From assembly GCA_945870155.1 (NCBI GenBank), contig CAMBSB010000029.1, positions 1 to 41,846 of the forward strand: 41,846 nt of DNA. The letters run 5' to 3'. Below are positions 9,165-16,804 of the stretch, in pieces. Within the stretch, counting starts at the first letter, position 1; every line of letters starts with the position of its first letter. The stretch comes from Paludibacter jiangxiensis. Its GTDB lineage: Bacteria > Bacteroidota > Bacteroidia > Bacteroidales > Paludibacteraceae. Position numbers and translations under genes: made by a program. The notes beneath the pieces are model-generated. The model was not told the origin of the DNA, ran no database searches, and saw only the letters and a program-made list of their open reading frames with translations.

Positions 9165-10013
9165 CTAAATAAGCTTAATGGCCTCTTTTATCGTCATATT
9201 TATGTTGATGTTTCGGGTCTTTGCCAGTTGATTACAAACAGTAATAATGCCATTTTCAAGTACATCTTGCCCGTTAAAAATTTCGGCACTCATGCAGTCA
9301 ACCGTGCATGCAAGGATTCCTGCTTCACTGAGCGAGTCAAGACTTTTAATTCCGGCATTATTTTTACCGATTCCGGCATCATTAAAAAACACGGCTTTAA
9401 GGCGATGTTTCTGAGCATAATGTCCTGCACTTACACCACCATGCGAACCACATACAACAATATCGCCTGCATTGCTCTCGTTTAAAAAGGTGATACTATC
9501 AGTTACGGTAATACTTACTCCCTCTATTTGAGTTTGGGTTTGTTTTTTCAAGTCAAGCTTGCTGATATTTTCTTCTTTATTATTTCTAAGAGATTCAAAA
9601 ATTTTGTTTTCTTGATTCGAAGAAGGTAGATTGATCAAATTGATTATTTTGGCAACGGCTTCTTGTACCGAATTGCCTATTTGGATACCGGTTTTTTCGG
9701 CTATTGTATTGGTGTGACTTATCATTCCGCTTTCCCATGTATCACGGGCAACACCAATTTCGGCACTGAAGTGATCGACGGCACAAGCCAGAATACCTTC
9801 AGCTTCATAATGTGAGAGGCCACTTATACCTGCCTCATTCTTGCCTATTCCGGCATTGTTAAGGAAAACAGCTTTAACCCGGCCATTTTTTAACTTTCGG
9901 GCAAAAACTCCATTGTCACCGCAATGCGATGCGCACACAAGTATAGGGCTTGTATTGTCGGGTTGTAAATCACCTAAACTATCCAGGAGTATTACGCCTT
10001 CAGGTAAATTCAT
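9165..10013 (-). CDS. Unrecognised protein made of two similar halves
   Basis: A 282-residue protein with no signal peptide or membrane segment, so probably cytoplasmic. Residues about 6-115 and 166-282 are clearly homologous. ILVCASHCG pairs with IVVCGSHGG, KAVFLNNAGIGKNEAGI pairs with KAVFFNDAGIGKNNAGI, and GILACAVDHFSAEI pairs with GILACTVDCMSAEI. A charged, Lys/Asn/Gln-rich linker joins them. The predicted alternation of beta strands and helices suggests a tandem alpha/beta fold, or an intramolecular dimer of a single-domain ancestor. Ser-His-(Cys/Gly)-Gly and Asn-(Asn/Asp)-Ala-Gly-Ile-Gly-Lys are repeated in both halves and are the best active-site candidates. It lies downstream of iorA-iorB on the same strand, 114 bp after iorB. 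I do not recognise the family and assign no function. Confidence 0.8.
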   Translation of the reverse strand: MNLPEGVILLDSLGDLQPDNTSPILVCASHCGDNGVFARKLKNGRVKAVFLNNAGIGKNEAGISGLSHYEAEGILACAVDHFSAEIGVARDTWESGMISHTNTIAEKTGIQIGNSVQEAVAKIINLINLPSSNQENKIFESLRNNKEENISKLDLKKQTQTQIEGVSITVTDSITFLNESNAGDIVVCGSHGGVSAGHYAQKHRLKAVFFNDAGIGKNNAGIKSLDSLSEAGILACTVDCMSAEIFNGQDVLENGIITVCNQLAKTRNININMTIKEAIKLI

Positions 10014-10036
10014 TTTATTGTAATGTAAAAGGATTT

Positions 10037-10124
10037 AAACACAATGACACAGAGACACAAATATTTAATCTGTAAAAAACAAGATTCCTATTACAATATT
10101 TTGTGACTTTGTGTTTTCGTGTTT
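10037..10124. repeat. Imperfect 30-bp inverted repeat between iorB and the two-halved gene
   Basis: Arms at 10037-10066 and 10095-10124 are imperfect reverse complements (motif like ACACAGAGACACAAATATT) with a 28-base loop. On the minus-strand transcript this could form a long hairpin after iorB and reduce read-through into the next gene. It might also be a short intergenic element of the genome. There is no T-run typical of a strong intrinsic terminator. Confidence 0.55.
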
Positions 10125-10127
10125 TGT

Positions 10128-10733
10128 TTAAAGAGCAAATGCTCGAGCAATTTCTACTCCCTTTTCGTATGCCTTTATATTTCCTTCAATAAATTTTGCG
10201 GGAACACTTTCGCGTACTATCTCAATCATCTCCTCGTGCGGATAGCCTCTAAATTCGGCATAGATGGCAAGCATAACGATATTCATCATTTTGCTGATAT
10301 CAAAATCAGGGCTTTTATTCTCTTCGGGGTCAATGATAAATGTCTTTTTGCCCGACCGCTTTATCAGCTCTGTTTTCGATTCAGGCATATCTTTTTCCAA
10401 TCGGGTGTTCACGCTGGAAGTGCTTAACTCAAATGTACTTGTAAAAACGATGCCATCATCTTTTAGGCAATGTAAATAACGGAGTGTTTCGGTTTGCTCA
10501 AACGATAGCAGATAATCCACATCACCTGATTTGATAAAAGGTGATAAAACCGGCTTGTTTGAATAGCGGAAATGACTCTCAACACCTCCACCACGTTGTC
10601 CTAACCCAATTACATCCGATATTTTTAACTCATAACCAAGTTTCATGTAATACTTGCTTAAGAGGTTGCTGAAAAGGAGAATTCCTTGTCCTCCCACACC
10701 AGCTATGATAATATTTTTTCCTGTATCCTGCAT
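10128..10733 (-). CDS. iorB: Indolepyruvate ferredoxin oxidoreductase, beta (gamma-domain) subunit
   Basis: A 201-residue cytoplasmic subunit of the 2-oxoacid:ferredoxin oxidoreductase family (POR gamma domain). With IorA it converts aryl pyruvates such as indolepyruvate or phenylpyruvate to the aryl-acetyl-CoA, reducing ferredoxin. The N-terminal IIIAGVGGQGILLFSNLL is the characteristic glycine-rich strand-loop-helix. ISDVIGLGQRGGGVESHFRYS is the second conserved segment. Length fits the family. It starts 2 bp after the iorA stop, so the two are translationally coupled in an operon. The pair usually serves aromatic amino acid degradation, or synthesis run in reverse in anaerobes. Confidence 0.93.
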   Translation of the reverse strand: MQDTGKNIIIAGVGGQGILLFSNLLSKYYMKLGYELKISDVIGLGQRGGGVESHFRYSNKPVLSPFIKSGDVDYLLSFEQTETLRYLHCLKDDGIVFTSTFELSTSSVNTRLEKDMPESKTELIKRSGKKTFIIDPEENKSPDFDISKMMNIVMLAIYAEFRGYPHEEMIEIVRESVPAKFIEGNIKAYEKGVEIARAFAL

Positions 10734-10735
10734 TT

Positions 10736-12541
10736 TTATGAATTTATAGCGTCAAACTTACATGCTGTAGAACATAATCCACAGCCCACACAAAGATCCT
10801 CATTGATAACTATCTCCACTTTCCCGTCTTTGCCTTTTTTACTCTCTATGGCTAAACATCCGATATTGATACATTTCCGGCATTGTGTACAAAGATCCTG
10901 ATCAATTTGATAAATGTCGCTTTTTGGCAACTTAAATTTGGTAACACATGGTTTTTGTACAATAACAACAGAATTTGTATTTGAATTTACCGCATTCAAA
11001 ATTGCCTTTTCGAGGTTTTCAAATTCGTACGCATCAACGGTTACGATATCTTTTACACCAATAGCTTCGCAAACTTTGGCAATTTCCAGCTTATTTTCCG
11101 GTTTGTAATTAAACCCAAACTCGCTGGAGGCAATATGCTGTCCACCAGTCATTGCAAGGCAGCTATTATCAACAATAATCGTAGTTGACTGACTGTCGTT
11201 GAAAATCAGATTCATCAACCCGTTGATTCCGGTTGCCCAAAAGCCACCATCGCCAATCATGGCCACAAAGTTTTCTTTGTGATCGGTTGCTACATTGTAA
11301 CCATGAGCCAGCGCAATACTCGACCCCATGCATTTTTGCAGCGAATAGGATTCCATGTGTGGAAAACATCCAATTAAGCCACATGTAACATCGGCAGCTG
11401 CCTTGATTTTATGATTTCGGAGTATTTGTGAGATAAAAAGGTGAGAACATCCGGCGCAACTAACAGGTAGACGAAACGGAATACCATCCATAAGCGTTCT
11501 TTTTGGTGCATCCGGAACGAGTTTTTCCTCAATAATATCAGGTGTAAAACGCATCATTTCGGGGAATTTAGGGAATAATTCTTTTCCAATGACCGCAATT
11601 CCTAAATCCTTGATATTCTTTTCCATAATATCATGACCGTCTTCAATCACATAGAGTTTCTCAACGTGTGCGGCCAATTCCCTGATTAATTTTTCCGGCA
11701 GTGGCATAACCATACCCACTTTTAAAATGGAGGCATCGGGTAACACTTCTGTTGTGTAAAAGTATGGAGTTCCGGCTGTAATTACCCCAATCTTTTTACC
11801 TTTCAATTCAAGCTTGTTGATATCGAAGTTGTTGCAGTCCTCAGCCAAGCGCCTCATGTGTGCAGGGAAATCATTGAAACATTTGGTCAATTTGGGATGT
11901 TCCGAGCCTTTGGCATTCATCATCATGGTAGTCATAATAACTTTGCTGAAGCTAACCTTATATTTTTGTTTGATTTTAACTTTGTATGTGGCGCTTTCAT
12001 CAATAGATACTCCACTGGTAGTTTTGCATATTACCGATGTGATTTTAAGAATCACGGGAGTGCTGTATTCTTCACTAATCTCGAATGCTTTAATCATCAG
12101 GTCTTTGGCCTCCTGACTGTCGCTCGGCTCCAACACCGGAATATTAAACATATTTCCATAATGACGAACATCATTATAATCATCACCCGCTATACGGCCA
12201 ACATCATCGCCAACTACCAAAACCAGTCCACCGTTAATCTGACTGCCAGCAGCTCCGCCCAATGCATCGGCTGCCACATGCAAGCCTACAGTTTTCATTA
12301 CTGCAAAGCTACGGTAACCTGCAAACGAAGCGCCAATGGCTACTTCTAAACCTACTTTCTCATTTGTCGACCACTCACAATAGATATCCGGATATCTATA
12401 TTTTGTATAATCCATTACTTCGGTGGAAGGTGTACCCGGGAAACCGGAAGCAACTTTCACGCCAGCTTCAAAGGCACCTCTGGCAACTGCTTCGTTACCA
12501 TTCATCATTTTCTTTGTGATAATCTTATTTTCTTTCTTCAT
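10736..12541 (-). CDS. iorA: Indolepyruvate ferredoxin oxidoreductase, alpha subunit
   Basis: A 601-residue thiamine-diphosphate enzyme subunit. The N-terminal pyrimidine-binding domain has GNEAVARGAFEAGVKVASGFPGTPSTE. The central TPP-binding domain has GDGGFWATGINGL followed by VDNSCLAMTGGQ, where the GDG...N pattern binds the cofactor through Mg2+. The C-terminus is a two-cluster ferredoxin domain: Cys551, 554, 557 and 562 (CTQCRKCINIGC), then Cys584, 587, 590 and 594 (CVGCGLCSTAC). The unusual C-x4-C spacing closing the first cluster is typical of IorA. Length is normal. It is first in the operon with iorB, behind a good promoter. Ferredoxin dependence fits an anaerobic or microaerobic lifestyle. 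Confidence 0.95.
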   Translation of the reverse strand: MKKENKIITKKMMNGNEAVARGAFEAGVKVASGFPGTPSTEVMDYTKYRYPDIYCEWSTNEKVGLEVAIGASFAGYRSFAVMKTVGLHVAADALGGAAGSQINGGLVLVVGDDVGRIAGDDYNDVRHYGNMFNIPVLEPSDSQEAKDLMIKAFEISEEYSTPVILKITSVICKTTSGVSIDESATYKVKIKQKYKVSFSKVIMTTMMMNAKGSEHPKLTKCFNDFPAHMRRLAEDCNNFDINKLELKGKKIGVITAGTPYFYTTEVLPDASILKVGMVMPLPEKLIRELAAHVEKLYVIEDGHDIMEKNIKDLGIAVIGKELFPKFPEMMRFTPDIIEEKLVPDAPKRTLMDGIPFRLPVSCAGCSHLFISQILRNHKIKAAADVTCGLIGCFPHMESYSLQKCMGSSIALAHGYNVATDHKENFVAMIGDGGFWATGINGLMNLIFNDSQSTTIIVDNSCLAMTGGQHIASSEFGFNYKPENKLEIAKVCEAIGVKDIVTVDAYEFENLEKAILNAVNSNTNSVVIVQKPCVTKFKLPKSDIYQIDQDLCTQCRKCINIGCLAIESKKGKDGKVEIVINEDLCVGCGLCSTACKFDAINS

Positions 12542-12598
12542 ATTATAAAAGGAATCCTCTCTTGTTGTGTATTTTTATCGATTTTCTGATAATTCGGC

Positions 12599-12629
12599 CA
12601 AAATTACTGCTTTTTTGTTACACTCCAAA
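12599..12629 (-). promoter_or_regulatory. Promoter for iorAB
   Basis: Read on the minus strand, a -33 box TTTG (12626-12629) and a -7 box TAATTTTG (12599-12606) are separated by exactly 19 bases. This is the canonical Bacteroidota spacing. Transcription would start near 12592, about 50 nt before the iorA ATG. It is the best-matching promoter in the window. Confidence 0.7.
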
Positions 12630-12888
12630 ATAAAACAGCAATTTAATTATAGAAATTGTAATATTGTTGACTTGAAATCACTAAGAAAATTTATAGGAGA
12701 GATTAGAACAAAGAGCAACCACAAAATGCATCGGGTCGTCAATCCTAAATTTTTTTGATTTGTAACCTATGCCGAGCAGTGGAGAATATGAGAACCTTTA
12801 AATTTGCAACTTATGCCGAGCAAGCGACAAAGTTGGCAAAAATTTAGTTGAGAACTATGCGTGGCAACTACAAACAGCAAATTTGAAA
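12630..12888. other. Intergenic junction between the iorA promoter and the LRR remnant
   Basis: No gene is convincing here; a 63-codon plus-strand frame at 12567-12758 has no family features and overlaps the iorA promoter. The stretch holds a 20-bp direct repeat (annotated separately) and one copy of the AAAGAGC-type motif at 12705-12718. It forms the left boundary of the unusual minus-strand cluster, so insertion scars could be sought here. Confidence 0.4.
12757..12822. repeat. Short direct repeat, two copies of about 20 bp
   Basis: Copies at 12757-12778 and 12802-12822 share the core TATGCCGAGCA preceded by ATTTG(T/C)AAC(C/T), offset by about 44 bases. They lie just outside the LRR remnant. 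They may be an old target duplication, part of a degenerate intergenic repeat, or a protein-binding pair. Confidence 0.5.
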
Positions 12889-13212
12889 TTAATCAATACA
12901 AATAAACTTGCTGCAACCAGAAAATAAACTTCTTCCGGTTTCTGCATTTGGATTGTTGATATTTATGGTTTCTAGTTCGTAGCAGTTTTCAAATGCCAAT
13001 GAACCTATTTATTTTATGCTTTGTGGAATATTAATTGTTTTCAGACTTTCACAATGTCTGAAAACCTGATCATTAATTGTTTGGATATTTTCCGAAAGGC
13101 GGATTGATTTCAAATTGACACAATGGGCAAACGCTCCGGAGTCTAACAACGTAACACTGTCGGCTAAATAAACCGATTCCAAATGCTGACATAAACCAAA
13201 AGCCATGTCATT
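12889..13212 (-). pseudogene. Remnant of a BspA-type leucine-rich repeat protein
   Basis: The frame encodes LRR_5 repeats of the TpLRR/BspA kind: LESVYLADSVTLLDSGAFAHC, then LKSIRLSENIQTINDQVFRHC, then LKTINIPQSIK. A TAA at 13009-13011 interrupts it. The same frame continues past the stop with IGSLAFENCYELETINI, exactly where a repeat should resume, and ends at TAA 12889-12891. Upstream, an in-frame stop at 13213-13215 removes the N-terminus and any signal peptide. So this is a fragment of a surface or secreted protein with at least one nonsense mutation. It is possible, though unlikely, that the 65-codon piece is translated alone. It follows the thioredoxin-fusion gene on the same strand. 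Confidence 0.75.
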
Positions 13213-13227
13213 TTATTTCTCAAAACA

Positions 13228-13962
13228 TCACACTATTAATTTGTAATGCTTTCTTAACTTCTTTACCAAATCTATTTTTGAATCTGGACAAGAAAACACA
13301 TTCACAAGCTTTGTTTGTTTGAACATCATAAAAAATGGAAAACCTTTTATTTTGTTTTTGTGAATCAAATCATTTTTCTCTGCATATTTAACATCGAACT
13401 TTACGAAATGAAATACATTTGAGTATTCATGCTGTATTTGATTTATAATTGGATGCAGAATTTGGCAAGGAATACACCAATCTTCTAAACAAACTGCAAC
13501 AACATTTGGAGCGGAGCTTGTCATTTCTTCAAAGCTTTTATAATTAGTAATATTTGTTATTTCAAAAGGTTCAGGTTTTGATTCCTCCATTTTCCCACCG
13601 CATTTAGGGCAAAGAGAACTTTCTACATCCCACGCTTTTGTACGAGAATAATTACACCACCCGCATTTCACTTTTTCTAATGGCTCACAAACCATTGGCG
13701 GGTCATACATTTGGTAACAAAGTTCAAAATCCCGAAAATACTTCTTTCTGTCGGCATCGTAAATTAGCCGAAACTCTTCGCGCGTAGGATGAGGATAAGT
13801 TGCTTCTTTCGATATCGATACTACCGACAGTTGATTGCATCGGCTGCATTTAACTGTATCTATTTCTTGCTGACAGGTATATTCATAATGCTTGCTACGA
13901 GTAGCCAATGCAGTGTAATTACATGATGTACAGGTGCGGGTGTGAAGTTGGTTGGGGGTCAT
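13228..13962 (-). CDS. Double zinc-ribbon protein with C-terminal thioredoxin domain
   Basis: A 244-residue soluble protein without signal peptide. Two four-cysteine zinc-ribbon-like modules occur at C11/C14...C39/C42 and C100/C103...C118/C121. They are followed by a thioredoxin fold at about 140-244, with active site W-C-I-P-C (C163, C166) and the cis-proline P209 in GFPFF. The domain order is uncommon for thioredoxins. The ribbons suggest binding to a protein or nucleic-acid partner, while the WCxxC site suggests reduction of a disulfide or delivery of electrons to one. It starts 3 bp after the HD gene stops, so it is the last intact gene of the four-gene cluster. I infer a redox role for the cluster, for instance towards its cysteine-rich DUF1848 member, but nothing in the sequence proves it. 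Confidence 0.8.
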   Translation of the reverse strand: MTPNQLHTRTCTSCNYTALATRSKHYEYTCQQEIDTVKCSRCNQLSVVSISKEATYPHPTREEFRLIYDADRKKYFRDFELCYQMYDPPMVCEPLEKVKCGWCNYSRTKAWDVESSLCPKCGGKMEESKPEPFEITNITNYKSFEEMTSSAPNVVAVCLEDWCIPCQILHPIINQIQHEYSNVFHFVKFDVKYAEKNDLIHKNKIKGFPFFMMFKQTKLVNVFSCPDSKIDLVKKLRKHYKLIV

Positions 13963-13965
13963 GTT

Positions 13966-14991
13966 TTATTTTAAAGGAATAAAAATACGATTTTCAGTAA
14001 CGTTTAAATCGGGAATCAACCACCAATTTAAATCTTTAATTCTTTCAGTGTATTTCCTTTGTAAATATATATTGTTGATCTTAATTTCGAGTATGTCATT
14101 AAAACATTTAAATTCAAAATCTTTCAAATTCTCATAGTCACTTACCAATTTTATTGGGTCAATCGAATCTACTAATTGAAACAGGTAAAGAAAAGTATGA
14201 GTTTTCAATTTGATTTTCGGTTTATTAGTCTTGCTTAAAATTAAATCTTGTAAATTATTTTCAAGGTATTCAAGTTCGTTTGAGTTTCCTTTTTTAGTAA
14301 AATAGATATTATGTGAAAGTATTACCCAACTGGCAAATCTATAAACATTTATCAAATTCTTATTCCAAGAGAAGTATTTAGAATTTTGAAGTTGTTTTTT
14401 GATCAAATTTGAGTTCAAAATATCAAATAAAAGTATTCCACCACAAATACCGTGATCGGGTTTTTTTAGGTTCCTATTACTTGAATTTAGCCGATAATTA
14501 AAATAATTAACGTATGTTTTTTCAAAAACTAAAGGAACACCGACTCTTTCTTTTAGATAATACTTAACCTTACCTTCAATAAATTCATCAAAACTCTTAA
14601 ATGTTTGATTATTTTCTATGTCATAACCCAAGTCATGGAAAAGGCATATCAAATACCAAATAAATGAAAATTTAATTCTTGAATCTAAATTCTGTGATTG
14701 GTATCTATTTACAATTTTATCAGCTAAACATTTAATTTTATCACTATTATGATATAGATATATTCCTAGAAAATAGGTTGAAACAATATGCTTAATTCGC
14801 TTATCATCAAGTTTTATAATATTATCAAAAAGTGGATTACCATCTGCTTTTCCAGACAATTCAATAAACTTTAAAACAAACTCTTTTGAATTTTCAATTG
14901 AAAGAAAAGGATCTATATTTAATTTATTGTAATACCTCCATTTTCCGTAGTCTGCAAATAAATCTTGATATATTTTTAGGAGATCAGTCAT
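13966..14991 (-). CDS. HD-domain protein of unknown substrate
   Basis: A 341-residue predicted cytoplasmic protein. The HD metal-binding pattern is visible: an upstream His (H68 or H81), the H119-D120 doublet in CLFHDLGYD, H180 in PDHGICGG, H227 in VILSHNIYF, and a terminal Asp (D275) in FQLVDSIDP. Proteins of this superfamily are metal-dependent phosphohydrolases, often acting on nucleotides or cyclic nucleotides. No partner domain (GYP, RelA, EAL, Cas3 helicase) is present. The gene is visibly more AT-rich than the enzyme genes on either side. It lies 50 bp after the methyltransferase-FISUMP gene and 3 bp before the thioredoxin fusion. The substrate is unknown. Confidence 0.75.
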   Translation of the reverse strand: MTDLLKIYQDLFADYGKWRYYNKLNIDPFLSIENSKEFVLKFIELSGKADGNPLFDNIIKLDDKRIKHIVSTYFLGIYLYHNSDKIKCLADKIVNRYQSQNLDSRIKFSFIWYLICLFHDLGYDIENNQTFKSFDEFIEGKVKYYLKERVGVPLVFEKTYVNYFNYRLNSSNRNLKKPDHGICGGILLFDILNSNLIKKQLQNSKYFSWNKNLINVYRFASWVILSHNIYFTKKGNSNELEYLENNLQDLILSKTNKPKIKLKTHTFLYLFQLVDSIDPIKLVSDYENLKDFEFKCFNDILEIKINNIYLQRKYTERIKDLNWWLIPDLNVTENRIFIPLK

Positions 14992-15041
14992 TTTATTGGT
15001 AGTTATGTTTATTTATATACAAAATTTAATTCAAACACGTT

Positions 15042-16802
15042 TTATTCAATAATTCTAATTAATGACTCTTTTATGGGACCTTTTCCAATATATTCAAGTA
15101 AAAGAAATCTCGCTTTTTCAATTTGTAATAATTCGCCTGCTTTCAATTTACTATTTCTACTTAAAACAAACCTTATTGAGCCATTACCTTCTAGTTTTAG
15201 TAAGACTTCAAGGCAAAAATCATTTTCTAAAACCACTCCAGTATCTTCACTAAACTTTAATCCCGATTCAATAACTAAACCCTCATCTGTTATGATATAT
15301 TCGTTAATGTGTAACTCTATTATTTTGTCAATCTTTTTTCTATCAATAGTTTTCACACAGCGTACAGAGTTTAAATTGCACCAAATACAAGGATGATTAT
15401 TCAACACATCATTATCATATGAAGTATAATAACTTGATATACAAAGATTACCCAAGCCATCGTTTATTTTTTCTGTTGACCACCATTTACCGATTTTACC
15501 AACGTTCTTTAATCCAGTAATTGTCATATATCCACCCGGCAATGCACAAAAACCAGACTCATTAGTTGCACCTTTATTGGGCTCATTCCAATATTTTGTA
15601 CCTTTTGCTTTTAAAATTCCACCAGCCATTCCAGATTGTTTATAAACTCCAGCTAGTTTATACATTTCATGCCACTCTTGACTGCTTGCAATGTGCCACC
15701 CTTCTGGTGCTAAACCTCTTTTATCATCTACGGCAAACCAGTTATAAAGTTTACCATAAATACAATCGCTATAAGTTTTTCTATTATAATTATACCAAAC
15801 GCCAGTTTTGCTTTCACCCCAATTTTCATCATCTTCAATACTGGCTATTTTATCACCGTTTCGATATCTCGTTACTCTTAAATTTTCAGCCATCCATAAA
15901 TAATTTCCAATTTTCACAGTTTTATATACAATACCATCAATGTCAGTCACATTCATAAATTCCGAATAATAATCTTCTAAAACTGCATCGTAATCGACAT
16001 CTATACTTAAACTGCATTTTACTTCAAAAATTAAATTATTCACTTCTACCACCTTATAATCAATCGTCCAACCACAATGCCATTCCTGATTTACATAGTC
16101 GGCAATTGTATTTGAGTTTTGAAAACAAGAAATAAAATTGATTAGTCGTTGATTTTTAAAGTCATTAATATAAGGGCTAACACAAATCAGTAAGTTGTAG
16201 GCTTTGTTTTGTTGAATTAGTTCGGCTAATTGGTCAATATTAAAATATTCTATATCAAGCACATTCGAGAATAAGTGCAAAATAGTTTGATTGTCAGCTA
16301 TCTGAATATCTTCGGCTATTAGCTTGTCAAAATCCTTCTTTACAGTTTTAATTTCGGCATTCGGGAAAAGTTTACGGGCATGAAGCGCAGCTCGTTTTAA
16401 GGCTAATTCAGAAGGTTCAATCAGGGTTATGGTTTTTACGGTAGAACTTATCGCTTTTTCTTTTATATATTCGTAATAAACCACGGTTGCCATTGCTTGT
16501 CCACAGCCCCAATCAATTAGGTGAATATCTTCTAGTTTGTCAGTGGGTAAGTGTTCAAAAGCTGCTTGTAATTTAGCCGAGTGCATTTTGCCATAAGCAT
16601 ACATATACATCGAAAGCAATGCTTCACTTTCGAGCACTTCTACTCCATTGGATAAAGCTTCCCAAAGTTCTGTTCGTACTTCCTCGGGTAGTTGATTCAC
16701 AAAATTTACCGATAGTTTGCGTAAACTTTCAAACGAAGGTTTCTTTAAAACATCAAGCAAGTAGGAATAATTTGTTCCTTTTTCAATGAGGTAGTTGGTC
16801 AT
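15042..16802 (-). CDS. SAM-methyltransferase fused to a FISUMP domain
   Basis: A 586-residue protein with no signal peptide. Residues about 1-270 look like a class I SAM-dependent methyltransferase: motif I is LIDWGCGQAMA (about 95-105), the motif II acidic strand is TLIEPSELALKRA, and a later strand is YNLLICVSPYI. Residues about 285-487 match the Fibrobacter succinogenes major paralogous (FISUMP) domain: DIDGIVYKTVKIGNYLWMAE, then W-Y-N-Y-N, YGKLYNWFAV, GLAPEGWHIASSQEW, ALPGGY, WWSTE and SVRCVK. That domain usually sits on exported proteins of Bacteroidota and Fibrobacteres. The last 100 residues are unrecognised. It starts 2 bp after the DUF1848 gene, implying coupled translation. The fusion suggests that the FISUMP fold presents a substrate or partner to the methyltransferase (inference). 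Confidence 0.8.
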   Translation of the reverse strand: MTNYLIEKGTNYSYLLDVLKKPSFESLRKLSVNFVNQLPEEVRTELWEALSNGVEVLESEALLSMYMYAYGKMHSAKLQAAFEHLPTDKLEDIHLIDWGCGQAMATVVYYEYIKEKAISSTVKTITLIEPSELALKRAALHARKLFPNAEIKTVKKDFDKLIAEDIQIADNQTILHLFSNVLDIEYFNIDQLAELIQQNKAYNLLICVSPYINDFKNQRLINFISCFQNSNTIADYVNQEWHCGWTIDYKVVEVNNLIFEVKCSLSIDVDYDAVLEDYYSEFMNVTDIDGIVYKTVKIGNYLWMAENLRVTRYRNGDKIASIEDDENWGESKTGVWYNYNRKTYSDCIYGKLYNWFAVDDKRGLAPEGWHIASSQEWHEMYKLAGVYKQSGMAGGILKAKGTKYWNEPNKGATNESGFCALPGGYMTITGLKNVGKIGKWWSTEKINDGLGNLCISSYYTSYDNDVLNNHPCIWCNLNSVRCVKTIDRKKIDKIIELHINEYIITDEGLVIESGLKFSEDTGVVLENDFCLEVLLKLEGNGSIRFVLSRNSKLKAGELLQIEKARFLLLEYIGKGPIKESLIRIIE

Positions 16803-16804
16803 AT

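Noticed and set aside
9117-9485. Plus-strand frame of 122 codons antisense to the two-halved protein
   Set aside because: The minus-strand gene has strong internal homology between its halves, so it is the real coding strand; the plus frame is its shadow.
12567-12758. Plus-strand 63-codon frame after iorA
   Set aside because: It overlaps the well-spaced iorA promoter and resembles no protein family.
13966-14991. HD protein as a Cas3-like or other defence nuclease
   Set aside because: There is no helicase or other nuclease domain and no known defence partner nearby; HD alone does not support this.
15042-16802. Complete diversity-generating retroelement around the FISUMP domain
   Set aside because: No reverse transcriptase, accessory gene or template repeat was seen within the window; the idea is kept only as a question in the findings.
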